64,000 nt of DNA, from positions 54,680,602-54,744,601 of the forward strand of contig CM067085.1 in the NCBI GenBank assembly GCA_034008185.1, in the 5' to 3' direction. Position numbers and translations under genes: made by a program. The stretch is from Gorsachius magnificus. Its lineage: Eukaryota > Chordata > Aves > Pelecaniformes > Ardeidae. The notes under the pieces were generated by a model that saw only the letters and a list, made by a program, of their open reading frames with translations, did not search any database and was not told the origin of the DNA. Below are positions 39,601 through 53,233 of this stretch, one piece after another (within the stretch, counting starts at the first letter, position 1; each line of letters starts with the position of its first letter).

Positions 39601-42600
39601 CTTTCTTTGCAATAAGCACTAATCACATCTCACATGCTTAGCTCCCAGACCAAACTCATTGATAGGTTACTTTAATTAGTCTTTTTCTGTAGAGTCACCC
39701 GGAAGGAAAGCTGAGGTTGAACTCACAGTTCGCACACTCTGTACCCTAATAGCTGTATGAAGGAAGCACACCTCCAAACATTGATAACAGCACAGAAATT
39801 AGGCTATATCTGGAGGAATTTATGAATTTACCATTCCTTTATCAGTTTCCGTTACAGAACTCATGGGACATTTCTATTTCATTTTTACTGCAGGTAGTGC
39901 TCCTCTTCAACAACCATAAGAAATACCATTTAGTGCAAATATAATTTTTACATTCTTCAGCCATATAAATCACCACAGCAGCTAAGACTGACTTGTGTTA
40001 TTCATGACGGCTCTTTCCTTAACAGCCTATATCTTGAGATACTTTGTGAAAGCCTAATAGCATTTTTTTTTCAAAAATTAATCTTCTTATGATTCCACTT
40101 GCCCCCCTTCATGGCAGCGGGCTGCGAGAGCAATTGTTTAAATGCACCAACTCTAGTTGTAGTGGTTACCCAGTGTTTATCACTGGTTAAAGAATTCCAG
40201 TTTAGTGGGAGATGCTTCAGAAAACAGCAGCATGTATCTCTAAGGGATACTGATACCACCTGAAAATCTTTCTGTATTTACCACAATATTTTTCAGCTTG
40301 GGTTTCACCTCACTAAAATCTGAACATTTCATGAGTACAAGCAGATTCAGTCATATATCATTACTGTGAAGTACAGAAGCATTATCCCCACTTCAGAAAA
40401 ACAGAAAAAAGGTCCAATGTGATCATAAGGTATGACATTACCTTATGAACAGTGGAGCTTTACAACAACCAATGGAGGATGCATTTATACATCATTATCA
40501 GATCCAGTTACTGTATTTAATGTGTTCCAAATAGAGACTGAGACAGTTTCAGATCATAGGTACAAAATATGAACCTAGCATGGGCGCTAACTGTGCAGTG
40601 GACACCTTTTAATGAAACAAAATTCAGCTTTATTGAAAACTCAGCTTGTCCCTATTATTCCTATTGTACAAGGGAACCTTTTGACAGAAGAGTATTTTTA
40701 CTGGCAATGACAATCTGTGTTAAAATTGTGTAAAAGCTGAAGCATGACAATTGAAAAAAGAGCCCTTGAACTTTTCATGACAACACTTTACAGAATTAGC
40801 CCCCAGACCTGACAATTTGTTTGCAACTTGGAGAATGATATTTAGGGCCCTGATATACCTATGTATATTTTTTTTCATGAGAAATATGTATTGCCTGAGA
40901 AATATCTCTCCTCTTTTGTTGCGAGTTGCACTGGAAATGCAGAGATCGCGGCCATCACTTCTGCATTATTCAGCACCAAAAGAATGCACAAATGTCAAAA
41001 TGTTTGGGGGGTTTTTTTGAGCTAGAAATATATGACATTAAAACACTAGGAAGCATCTACCAATATTATTTTCAGAACATGTATAGAGTTTCATGCTTTA
41101 AAATTTCACAACGACCCTATCATTACTATGATCTATTTTCTCTAGTTACACTGATATGTTAAGTTGTATAATGTAGTCTGACGTGATTGACAGAGCCTGC
41201 AAGCAGTGGATATTTTGAATCTGGCACATCTCTCTGTGTTAAACAGTGTTGCACACAAACACCTTTTAGCATGAAAAGCTTTTTTCCTTGAAGGGAAAGA
41301 GGAGTGGATGAATGGCTTTTTTATCCGTAACCTCCCAGATCTTGCAACACACAGACAGGTAACGTCCTTAGATTTAAGAAATCCCTAAGTCCAGTACTGA
41401 CAAAAAGTTCTTTAAAAAAATAAAAATATTACAATTGTATATTATTTGGCAGCAGGAATAATGCTTTTCAAGCACCTATTATTTTCCTGACACTCATTCC
41501 CAGTGGGTCATTCCATCATATGATTGACTACTTGTCAAAACTAGTCTAAATACCTAGTAAGAATTTTCCTTCTGGGGCTTTCTTCAGGCTCTGCCTACTT
41601 ACCTTTTTGATTTCTTTCTTAATACTGTGAATAAACCTTCCCTAGCCTTTTTAATTGGCATACCTCAGATATTTATAGTCTCTTACAATCCAGTTTTGCC
41701 ATCTCTTGGCTGAGCTTATGAACATGCTCAGTTCCATCTTTCCCTATTGAACAATCTCTCTGGCCTTTTCATTTCTTGCTTGCCTTGTCCCAGCCCAGCA
41801 ACATGTTATGCAGCCTGGAACCGAACACAGGACTTGCTTTGCCCTACTCTTCCTATTGTTGAAAAAACAGTAACCTTCATTTCCCTAATATAAACAGAAA
41901 CTGCTGTGTTTCTCCTGATATACATCCTAATGCTTGTTCTACATGTCTAGCCCACCCTAGCGTTACTGTTGATCCTATATTTTTCCCAAAGAGACATGTT
42001 TCTTGCATGTATACATGCATCCCATGGGAAAGACAACTAGTAATGAAAGTAGAGTTTAAAGTGTGGTCTGAGCGATAACCATGCACAAACCTTGGTGAAA
42101 TCAAATGTATTGCGCATACTAAACTGACGGCAGAACTTTCCTTGTCTTCTTAAGAATTTGATTGTCCATCTCAGGAGCTACTTCACACCATACGCTTTTT
42201 TAGCATTGTATTGTATAAGCCTACATCATTCTTGTTGAATTACAGTCAAATTGCAAAGTCAAGCAGATGCACAACTTTTCCCCAAAGAGAAATGAACTTT
42301 CTTTAAATCTACACATCGCACAGTTATCATTAATCTGGAGAAAATACTTAACAAGCAAGTAATAAAGAGAAGACTTGTGATATGGGACTAATATATTTTA
42401 CTTCCCCAATACATTCTAATTTATGGAATATTTAAGGTCAAATGTCAAGCGATAAACAAAATGACCCAATTTAATAGTTCAATGTTTTACTCAACAGACA
42501 ATTTCAAAAACAGCCTTAATAGTGTCACCATTGTGAACCCCATTAAAATCCTGTTTATTGGGAATAAAGTAAATTATACAACCAAACATTTAAAAGGCAT

Positions 42601-45124
42601 TACTTCTCTTTTCCCCCCATAACGGAGGAACTCAGGAGTGACTTTGGAGAAGCTGGAGTTCAGTCAGAAATAGCACATGGACAGGTAGTTCTGACCCATA
42701 TGCATGTATGCATAGTTGTGTGTATACACACATCTATGTGCTAATACACACACATATATATATGTAAACACCTGCATAATAGCTGCTTCAGAGTACTTTA
42801 TTGCTCTACTTATAGAAAGCATGTCTTTGATCACTAATTAAAAAGGTCCACAACTTTCATCTTTTCTATTTTGAAGTGCACAGTTTTGTGGCTGGATTTT
42901 TTTGTGGTAAGAATGTAAGATTTGTCTTTGTTCCTTCCTGCAAGATTTGCAGTATGCCGTGTGTATGCTTGTTAATCAGCAGAGTTTATGTTGGTCTTCA
43001 TTACTAATTAATTATTTTAATTGCATGGCTTCTTACAGTATGAAATGTGTAATGTTTGCATGCCAAACCTGTATATAATTGTTATGCAAGGAATATTGAC
43101 CTATATTCAGATAAAAAAGTCAAGAAGCATGAGGAAATTTATTTAAGCTTAAAATATGCAGGCTGCTGTTTTCTTGCTATGGCATCAAATATAAATGGTA
43201 TAATTCCTTTAATACTTTATTCCTATAAAGGTTATGTTTTTTATATAGCTTAGCTACTCTGTTTTTACACTCACAGATTTTTACACACCTTTGAAATACC
43301 ATTTCTTACACATAAACATCCCCAAATAACCCACAGCAGTGGGATGGCATTCTCATTCACCTTTCGTAAAGGGCTTTACTTGGTAAACTGCTATTTATAT
43401 TATCCCTCAAAAAAAGTATAAGCTGCCCTAATATGTGAAAATATGCACTTTGTTTGAACTAGCATCAGCATTTTAGTAGCAGTAGAGCTCTGAGAGAACT
43501 AAGGGCTCTTTGAGAACTAAGTTCTTTGTACTACTTCTGTAACTGTTAGCCAGTAGAGGGTGCATGAAATACTGTGTATGCGTAGCATCTGCTACACATT
43601 AGCAAAATCTAGTTTTAGCTGATATTTCAACACAATCATTAGAGCCTGATCTGGAAGATGCTGTTTCTCAAAGACTTTGTGATGAACACTGTTTGTTAGT
43701 CCAAATTCTTAACATCAAGTTTTAGCTTTTGCACTACACAGAATCTTCCAAATGGAGCTCAGGGATATTGATCTTTGGCCAGTCATGTGCAGTCCACTCA
43801 GAGCTGCAAGAGCTATGGAAAAACAAACACTACGGTTTTAAGGACAGAAGAGTAATTTGATGACCAAGATCAGGGATATTCCTAGTTAAAATCTGTTAGC
43901 ACCTTAGAGACTTGGTTTTCACACAAGAATAACAACATAATTTTCCATCCCAAAGTATTGGGGTTTGTCAATTATGCCAGTGGTCCTGCTGATGGAGCTA
44001 TTGGGGTGAAAGGAGGCAGAGGAATTCCTGGCCTGCTAAAGGCTAAGCACCTACAACAATTTTTGCATGCTCACTTGACAAACAAAAAGTTTGACCCAAG
44101 CATTGTGCAAAATATTCATGTTTTCCTCTTAATCCTTAAAATACCAGCAAAGGACTATTTCAGATCCTTACATAAGGTTCCCATAATGCCAGTGGCATAA
44201 ATGACATCAGTTTTTAAAGCATAAAAGGCACCTCATCTAGGCTCAGAAACGTCTGTAGTAATTACAAACTTTGTTTTCAAGTGTAATCAATTCTTTATTT
44301 ATGGTGTGAAATGTTTTTTACCCTTTTGAACTTTCACTATTCTAAGCCAAGCAATATTGTTGGCATGTTCCTTTAAAAATAATTGCTTCTGGACTGAGAA
44401 ATTGAATGTCAAGTTCCAACTTGATGTAAATTAAATGGGTTACATTAATAGTCTGGCCTGTGGTAGAAGTGAGTGTTTCGATTCTGGGTTTGACTTCAGG
44501 ACATGACCCCTTGATCACACAGGTCAGCACAGATGGGAAATATTGAAGAGGTACACTAGGTTGACGTGGGGAAGAAAGTGTCTTGTACTGATGTATCACA
44601 AACTGTCTGATCCATTAAACAGAAGCAATGTCAGACTCCACAGAGAATAAAGCTTAGTTGTCATAGGTCATTATGCTCTTCAAAAAAAAAGAGTTAGAAT
44701 GAATATCACAATGATGAAAATCCTCAGGGCTGTCATGTACACATAATCTTCTAAACCTTCCTGAATTAACGCTGCCAAGTCTATATACAGGGGGAACAGA
44801 GTAAAGAATCCAAATATTCTTAACTTTTACAGTACGTCTCAGGTTTCCCACCCGTACCTGTTATAAAGGATTATTTAACAACATACAGCATTTGAAATTT
44901 AAAAGCACGATGTCTATACAGCTGAGCCTCACACTTAGGTGATCAGGTCTTAAGAAGAATTGGATGCATGGGAGCAATCTTGTTCTCAAGATCAGGTAAT
45001 ATATTGAATTATAATATAATTCTTCAAGGGGGAGGAACAGGTGAATTGGGGAGAAGTTTAAATGTGTTTTTTTTCTTTGAAATGCCATCTCCTGCCTTTA
45101 AAATTTCCTTTCATTTCAACTGCT

Positions 45125-45600
45125 GAGCAACCCCAGCTCTCTCAGCCTCTCATCATGACAAATTTTCCAATCCTTTAATCATCTTCACGGCCCTTTGCTG
45201 GACCTGCTCCAGTACGCCCACTTCTTGCACCTGGGGAGCCCAGACCTGGACTTGATGTGGCCTCATGAGTTCTGAGTAGACATGAAGAGTCACCTCCCTT
45301 GACTTGCTGGCAATATGCTTCCTAATATAGCCCAGGAGTCTGTTGGCCCTCTTTGCGGCAGGGGCACACTTCTGGCTCATGTCCAACTTGTTCACCAGCA
45401 CGGCAAAGCTCCTTTGCAGCCAGCCAGCCCCCAGCATGTACTGGTGGATGAGGTTATTTGTCCCTAGGTGCAGGGCTTTGCAAATCCCCTTGCAGAACTT
45501 CATGAGGCTTCTGAAGATTGCCCATTTCTCCAGCCTGTGGAAGTCCCTCTGAATGGCAGCACAACTCTCAGGCGTATAAACAACTCCTCTCAATTTTATA
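45125..45600 (-). mobile_element. CR1 LINE remnant (reverse transcriptase C-terminal part)
   Basis: Translation of the minus strand from about 45555 down to 45160 gives the CR1 post-palm/thumb pattern: AAIQRDFHRLEKWA, KFCKGICKALHLG, HQYMLGAGWL, LDMSQKCAPAAKRANRLLG, then YIRKHIASKSREVTLHVYSE and VQQRAVKMIKGLENLS. The frame is open over this stretch but lacks segments such as the conserved 'EKDLGVLVD' piece and the catalytic motifs, so it is a 5'-truncated, non-functional copy. It is antisense to CRB1 within intron 5. Confidence 0.8.
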
Positions 45601-46353
45601 TACAAATATGTATACATATGTACAATTCCGATTTTAATCCACCACCAAACCCAATCCTGATCACTTTAAAGCTTTTGTTCAATTGTCTCAGGAGTTTTAT
45701 ATTTTGCTGGCAATTAATTATCACTGATGAGTCCCAGGTCTAAGGTCTTCTCAAGGACATAAAATGTATGTTTGTACACTGAGTAATAAAACTAAGACTA
45801 AGCTGGTAAAATGAGCACCAAAATTAATTTTATGTGATATACTACATAAAAGCTCTTAGGTGAATTGTTCCCTGTAGCATCTAGCTCTTAATTATTCAGT
45901 GTTTGCTAATAGGAGGAACAAGTGATAAAGCCTAGTATTCCTATGTCTGCTCATTTGCAGTGAAATAAGCTCTGAGGTGACTGAGGCACAACCTGTTTCT
46001 GTTTAGGTACCCTGACTGATTTCTTTTTCAGGTACATGGAGAATTTCAAAGAAGTTAAGCTAGCCTTTTACTGATCACTCACGTGCTGATCCCTTTAAAA
46101 AAAAAATGTTTGAATTAACTTAGAAAAGGACTTCTGCTGATTGTGTAGGGAGATATGAATTAAGGAAAGCACACCCCTTCTCTGGCTGACAAGGAACTTG
46201 ACACTTTCAATAAACAGTTTCAGACAGAAGAAAAAAGCCTAGTATAGACAGCTAATTTGCACTGATAATTAACTGCTGGAAATAGATTTGGTGGATCTGA
46301 TTCAGATTTCTTTCCCACTGCTGTAATTCTTCGAGTCTGGCTGTGTTAACAAC

Positions 46354-46611
46354 ATGACGCTATTACAGAGAATCATAGTGATCAATACAGTTATGGCTGT
46401 AGTCACTGTCCTGTGGGCACTATTTATTCTAAAGAAAGAGGGTTCAGAATCTGTTATTAGTCCTGTTTGTGAGACCAGACCACCATGTTCAATCACTACC
46501 TATAGTAACAAACAACGAAAACTATTTAAATGCTGTACTGCAAATATGTCTGCACAGCTACAGATGTTAACTGTAGCATATAAAGACATACAAAAACTAG
46601 ACTTAATCTAG
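46354..46611 (+). CDS. Unassigned 85-codon open frame with N-terminal hydrophobic anchor (speculative)
   Basis: An ATG in good context (AACATGA) opens an 85-codon frame ending in TAG. Residues 7-26 form a strongly hydrophobic stretch (IIVINTVMAVVTVLWALFIL) flanked by R and KK, the look of a signal anchor. The rest is polar with several cysteines. A donor-like TTT|GTGAGA after about 40 codons would be in phase 1, and another donor-like CTAG|GTAAAT overlaps the stop codon. I do not recognise the protein. It may be chance, a nested small gene or an alternative first exon of CRB1. Confidence 0.15.
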   Translation: MTLLQRIIVINTVMAVVTVLWALFILKKEGSESVISPVCETRPPCSITTYSNKQRKLFKCCTANMSAQLQMLTVAYKDIQKLDLI

Positions 46612-48454
46612 GTAAATCACATGTGCATTCTATGACCCAGGAAATCTCCCAGTAAGACAGCCAGAAGTCCATGGCAAGCACACACAATCCCAGCTGAAGT
46701 CCATGTTATGTCATTGCCATTGGGATTGTTATGGGACCTAGCAAAAGTGAAGCTAGTTTCGGTCTCACGCTTCCCAGCTTCAAGATCTGTTAAGTGTATG
46801 AACCCTTGGATAAACAGCTAACAAAACTCAAAGATGAGTTTTCACAGTGCAGGAGAACTAAGATTGGAAGGAACGAGAGAAATTAACACTGCTGCTGAAG
46901 TCAAGAGAAGTATGATTTTCCACCATTCCCATTGAGACTGATTTTGATTGAAAGATACCAGTCCAAAGTCTAAGATCTTCTGCATCTACATTTGCTCTAT
47001 AGCAAGTCACAGCTATTTACACAGGAAAAAAAACATACATCAGGTAGAGTAATTGCCTTATAAAAATTGTAGAGGTGGATAGTTCAGGGTAGAAGACTTG
47101 TTTTTCTGTATTTAAAGCGATAATAAATTATGTACAAATATATACTGTAAGAATAGAGAAGTGTCATTATACACAGCATAGATACAGCTCATATTCATGC
47201 TATTTATACAGATATGCTATGCACAGCTCAAAATACACACAGTGTAGACCTGTTATGTGTGTTCACACATTCATATTTCATATTTTTCTATTCTCAGGTC
47301 TCCATTCTCAGTTAAGCTCCATAGGCCCTATTAAAACTATGATTTTCTAGCCTACTGGCTTTTTCAGTTTTGTTTCAATATGGACTGACAATAAAGTTAT
47401 GTAAATACAGCCACTTTGGTGTGTTGTGGAGATTCACATTGGTTTTAAGAAAATGAGAAAATCTTGCAAATGACTGAATATTTTCAAAGCACCGTTTCCA
47501 GGGCAGAAGCCGTTTCACACTAGACAGCATAGTGGCTGTGCTTGCCGACCTCAGTTAAAACAAATAGGAAGCAGCCAACAAGAGACAAGGTAGAAAATCC
47601 CTTTTAGGGGAGACTAGACAGAGCATACATTTCTCAATGGATGTGTTCATCAACAGCAAGCACTCTTTTAAAGCCCTCAAGTGTTTGTAGGACTGAAAAT
47701 TAATTTGTTTTCCAATTCCAAAGTGAATCATATGCTCCAAACAGATTTTCAAGTCAATGAAACATGACCTTGTATGATCTAATTAAACAACTCAAAGGTA
47801 TTGGTTGTTTTAAGATCCCTCTGGATATACTTCAGTTCAAATGCACACACATCATCTGTATGTACAAGCTCATAAATCTACAAAAAATGCAAATCAGATC
47901 ATTATGCTTTGAATTTGACAGTCTTACCACAGTTTTCTAAAAGGTACAACACGAAAAATTCCTGAATTATATATATTCTTTTTACAACTTAGGGAACGCA
48001 CAAAAACATACTGGAAGCAGAACATCAAATATTTTTCTTTGTCTTCCAAATATCTGGTCCATAATCAGGTATAAACTAATCAAATTCTCCGAAGCCCACT
48101 ATTCCAATTTCTTCCCTGGATGACATCCTGACCCTTTGAGTGGATAACCAGATAACCTTCAAAGGTCCCTTTCAATCTAAATTTTTCTGTGCTTCTGTCT
48201 TTTTGTGAATTGACTTTTCTGCTCCATCGCACATGACTATATTTTATTACAAAAAATCTATGAATATTTTTTTTCTAAATTTTTTTTCAGCCTTTCATTT
48301 TTGGCATTGCTCCTGTGGTCTCCTTTCTCCACCCTCAATTTTAGCTCAGAACTCTGTGTAGACCTTATCTCTGATCTGCAGTCTTTCAAAGCATCCCTCA
48401 CATTTCCTATATAGGTTTGTGGTCATACACACTCGCTCCTATTTACTACCCATA

Positions 48455-48526
48455 AATGCTCCTGTGTCCAACACAAACACTGTCTCAAAAAATGCTTCTG
48501 TGTCCAACATGAACACTGTCTCAAAT
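48455..48526 (+). repeat. 36 bp tandem duplication (two copies)
   Basis: Copies at 48455-48490 and 48491-48526 differ at about four positions; the shared core includes TGTGTCCAACA and AACACTGTCTCAAA. It is a simple local duplication in intron 5. Confidence 0.8.
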
Positions 48527-50639
48527 GCCAACACAAGTATCTTTGGGGCACCATTGATTCCTGTATTTTCTTTTCCTTTATACTAAGTTCCCATTCACAT
48601 TTTTCTCTACTTTTTCATCTGTTTAATCTCCAAAATCTTACCTGCTATTTTCTCTTCTTTCTTAACGTTATCCTTCATAAATCACCTTTCTACACTTTGA
48701 CCTGTCACACCCTATAGTTGTGCTCTACCTCCTCTCAGCAACCCTTTCTAGGTCGTATCAACGACGTGGCCGTAGCTGCATACACCTTAGCACAGCCAGA
48801 AAACCCACTCATGACGGATGCTGCCTGGGAAAACTGGGCTGCCACTGTTCAATTTTCCTTCTTACCTCCATCAGTCAAACACAACAGCAGCTGCCTCTTT
48901 TACCTATATATAAAGCTGACTCTAGAAGCAGGGAAATGAAAGGAAAATGAGTGCCATGCAGGGACATATTTCTTCACCAAGTTTTTCTTTACTCCAGATT
49001 CAGACCCTAATCCTACAATTGGATCCACATGGCTGGCTGTGTTAATCGAAATATGGGACGAAGGTGTAGGCTACAAGCAACAGTTTTGCCATGCTGCCCT
49101 TCTACGACATGGCCCCTTGCCATTCACAGGCTATATGTGTCTGACCTCTGGCTGTACCGCTCACACAGCTTCGCCTAAGGAGCACTCGCGGTCTGCAGAG
49201 CAGGCTCATGAAAAGGCTGGCTGATCTACCCAGAAGCCGAAGCCACCGCTTAACTCAGTTGGCTGGTTTCAATATTTATAAAATAAAATAAACACACCAG
49301 ATCTCACTAAACAACTAATCACCTACAGCATATACATGGGTTTCTTTTTTTTTTTTTTTTCCAAAGGAAAACTATTTTAGGTGTGACAAAACATGTGAAA
49401 CAAGTGGAAAAACATTTCCAAGTACTTTTGCTCTCAGAAAATGTTTAATGATTGAAGAGATTAAGGGATTGGGGGTTTTTACTACTTAGAAAAAATCCAT
49501 TTTTACTGAAAATTCAGACTAGTCTATGAAGCTTCAGGCCAGCAACATTTAAAAAGATTGAGTTACAGCATGCCATTCTGAATGTAGCACGTTATGAATT
49601 CCATATCCCTCAGCTAGAGTGACATATTTAATGATTAAGCCAAGTCACTCAACTCTATTTCTATTTTCATTTTTTTTCCTAGCCAGTATTAACTTTAAAT
49701 GTACATTTCAAATGGCAAGAGGAAAAATAGCAGAATAGTGATTTTTTCTGCAATAAAGGAATAACTAGCAAGGTCTTACAACTTCACAAAATTACAGTTG
49801 TATGTGAAAGGTATCATGTGCAAATTACCCCAATGTTAACAATTGCTTATTATCCTACTATTTTAAAGTATCCATTTTTCCATGTGCTCCAGCTCTGCTC
49901 TGTATTCTGTCCTTCATTTTACATGAGCTTTTCCTGCTAAGACAGCAACAAAAATTGCTGTACTAGATCAGATCACTAGTCACATTAAGTTCAATATCCC
50001 ATATAAGCCAGTTCTTTACTGAAGAAAAAAATAGGAGGGGAAAAAAAGGCATTTAAATACCCCTCACTTGCTCTACACTGATGTACATAAGAGTAAAACC
50101 TCCTTCCTGACCTCCATGACAACTGATTTATGCCCAGAAGCATGAGGTTTAATTATGATGACATAGAGATGGTCAATTTATTTCCTTGCGCTTACTCACT
50201 CATGAACGTGCATTTCCTCCTTCCAGCAAAGAGTAATTATCTCTTTGCAATTATCAGCACAGATGTGGCAAAGTTAGAATTTTCGTGATTGTCTGCTAAG
50301 ACCTGGAGCCTTGAAGAATATATGCTCTGCCAGATCTTTCCGCTGGCCTCAGGATTAATGAGTCCCTTGAAAAAAGTTGTTTCTGCCTGAGGTAGGATTT
50401 TGTAACAGACCTTTCCAAACTGTACAATATAGGTGGTGGAAGCGTTATTGAAAACTCTTTGTCTTCATCTTCCATAAAGCATACTCTAAAGGGTATGCTA
50501 CAATCTGAGTTTCTCCAAGGTTTACTCCTACTTGCATTTTATACCTATACATTTACAGATACATATATGTGCATGTATAGTTAGATACATCTACAGTTCA
50601 GTTTCTGGTAATTATTTTATTCAAGGAAGTCCTAGAAAC

Positions 50640-51680
50640 ATGGAAAAATAGAATTGGAAGGGACAGACATGCAGGTATCATTTGGGCTGTCAGTCTGTCC
50701 AAGGTAGGATCAGCTGGCTCGTGTCACACTGTGCTTTTTTCTCTAACCTTTTTAAGGATCCAAAATAGACCTCATGGCTCCCAGTGGATATCTCATGCCA
50801 AGGCATCATTTCCTTATTATCATTAGAAATATTTTCCTAAAGTGTGACTTGGATCTTCCTTGGTGCAGGTCAAACCCATGACTTCTTCACTTGTTTATTA
50901 TGGTCTCAGGGAACAGCGTGCTCTCTTTTTTGTACTGAAAGACTGTTACTGTGTCCCGTTTCCTCTGCCTGTCTTTTGGCTGAATAGCCTTACGTTTTCA
51001 GACTCTACTCGCATGCCATATTTTCTAGACTTGCGATTATTCTCATTGCTCTCCTCTGAATTCTTCCCAGTTGATCCAAACCTTCCTTACAGTGCAGAAG
51101 GAAAAGTGGACCCAGTATTCCCGCTAAGGCGTGACCAAGGCTTTGTAACCTGGAACTATTGTTCCACCTGATTGCTGGTTATTCTGGCCTAAGACTATAG
51201 AAACTGAATGGGTCCTTACAGAATTGAATCCAATACTTTTCAGACAATTTCTCCAATTTCTTATGTTCACTTATAAATGTAATTTTGTCTTTAACGCAAT
51301 CAAAAGTTTCACTTAATCCTGCTTTATCACACAACTTAATAAGCAAACTTTCTATACCATCATCCACATCTTTTATGAAAACACTGACCTGAGCAAACCT
51401 AGGACACTCCCAAACCATACTCAACAGAGCCTCTCAGTTTGACAGGGAACCTCTGATAATTACTTTCTGGGCAGGATTACACAAGTTTTATACACACTTT
51501 ATGGACGTTTCACGTGAATTTTTCTCCTTGGTTTGTATGTGAAAATGTTATTAAAGACAATATCAAACCCTTACTGTAATTAGAGTAACTACCACCTTCT
51601 GTAACCCACTTGTTCTTGACAAGTTTGTTCAAAATACCCACTAGCAGTTCTGACACAGCTTCAGGCAGTTTGCTAAATAC
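50640..51680 (-). mobile_element. Ancient, highly decayed CR1 LINE copy
   Basis: On the minus strand, near 51380-51220, the frame reads FIKDVDDGIESLLIKLCDK and, later, a segment like 'LEKLSEKYWIQF'. These match the CR1 pattern 'FINDLDDGIES.L.KFADD...LEKWAEKNLMQF', with the catalytic F-A-D-D decayed to L-C-D-K. Towards 50640 come recognisable 3' end motifs, antisense on the plus strand: AGAATTGGAAGGGAC, then CTCCTCTGAATTCTTCCCAG and GTGGACCCAGTATTCCCGCT. It is many-fold mutated and non-functional, and older-looking than the 45 kb copy. Confidence 0.75.
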
Positions 51681-53127
51681 CCTGCTATGAAGTTCCTCTG
51701 TCTCAGAGTGTAATCAACTCTATGTTTTCACTGAGCTGTAATAGCAGTTGCCTATCCCAAATTGTTGACTGTTTATATTCATAATCTTACCCCAGAACAT
51801 TTATCAGGGTCGTATTGCAAAAGGACTGACAATTACCAAGAACCTTCAACTTTTTCTTGTTATTTTCAAAATAAAAATGCATATTAAACATGAAGCTGTA
51901 GCACGAGACATCTGATAAGCACTACTAGTAAAGTACATGCATACTAACTTATCAACATAAACTTTATTTTGTTTAAAGCTTCCTTACTTACCTTTCAAAG
52001 AGTCTGGATGACATTCTTACTCCATGGTATTTGGATTTATTATAGAAAAAAAACACTCAATGCCTGTATCAGAGGCTGGAAGGAGAAGCAGTTTTCTGAG
52101 CATTGCCATAAAAGCAATTTCGAACTGTGGATTAAATGAAGCCATAATTGAATCTTACGTACAAGTGTTTTGGTGAACCCAAAACCAAATCTGACACCAT
52201 GTCAGGAATTTCCTAATTAATGAATAAATGTGTTGAGGGAGAAGAAGGAATTGAAAAACATGTTTGCTAAAAATCAGCATTTTTGGGGGAACAGTCTGAG
52301 TGAGACTTCAGGATCCATCGTTGAAGTTTTAAAATGGGAAACTGCCAAAATAAAGATCTGAATCCACAGTTTGCCATATGCTGGTTGGATGGTATAAATA
52401 CCAACCCAGGGAAAGACTCTCTTGCTTTATAGTTATTTCACTAATTACACAAAGAGATATTGCTCTAGCAATATTTTAAGCAATTCATCATGTAGATAAA
52501 GTATAACAAAAAGAAAAAAAAGAAAGTCTGCTGCTTAAATCATCACAGAAATAAGTAGTTCAATCTTCTGAACTCTATTTTTTTCTCATTAAATTAGGTC
52601 CAAATCAAAATGTCTTGAACAAGAATTGAAGAAAGAAAATGTTTTAGTAAATTTTTTTTTCCTGTCTTTAGCACACTCAAAAATCTACAGACATAAATTT
52701 GCAGTAGGTAGTACAATGAGAGCCAGTGGAACAAAAATACTTTCTAAAATAAAGAAATGAGATACAATTTTAGGTCTTTTCTATCTGCTTATTGAGATGT
52801 ACAATATCTCTGAATGACAGCAACCATGAAAGAGTTGATCTGGGTTAGCAAACCTCTTGAAAATGAAAGAAAACACGGTCTTAAAAAACAATACCTTGCA
52901 AAACAACAATAAGTGACAAATGAACAGATCCTGAAAATATGTCTTTCTGTGAACCATAACCAAAGTTTAGTGTGAGCACACTTGGACAGAGCATGCTGAA
53001 AAAGAATTTAAGTAGAATACATATCTATTGCGTAAGCAGGTTAATGGGTCTTACTTTAAGCCTTGTTGATCTGGCTTGGGCAAAATACACCCTCAGACTA
53101 CATCAGCAGGTACAGAAGTGGAGCAAG

Positions 53128-53153
53128 CTAATCCTGGAAAGGAAGCCTTTATA
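53128..53153 (+). promoter_or_regulatory. CRB1: Candidate internal promoter: CRX-type site and TATA-like box
   Basis: CTAATCC (53128-53134) is the consensus for the photoreceptor homeodomain factors CRX/OTX2. TTTATA (53148-53153) lies 14 bases later and about 80 bases before the candidate ATG at 53234, leaving room for a start site near 53180. Each motif is common by chance in 64 kb; only their position before the candidate first exon makes them notable. Confidence 0.25.
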
Positions 53154-53233
53154 CCAAGAACTCTTTTGAATTTTACAGAAACTTACCTTGTGGACTGCTT
53201 AAGTGCTAAACCATCTTTTTCCTTCAGAAAAAG

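Noticed and set aside
43958..44200. Frame with a few glycine-proline-like steps resembling collagen
   Set aside because: Only four or five loose G-x-y steps occur, with no splice context, and the rest is unlike collagen.
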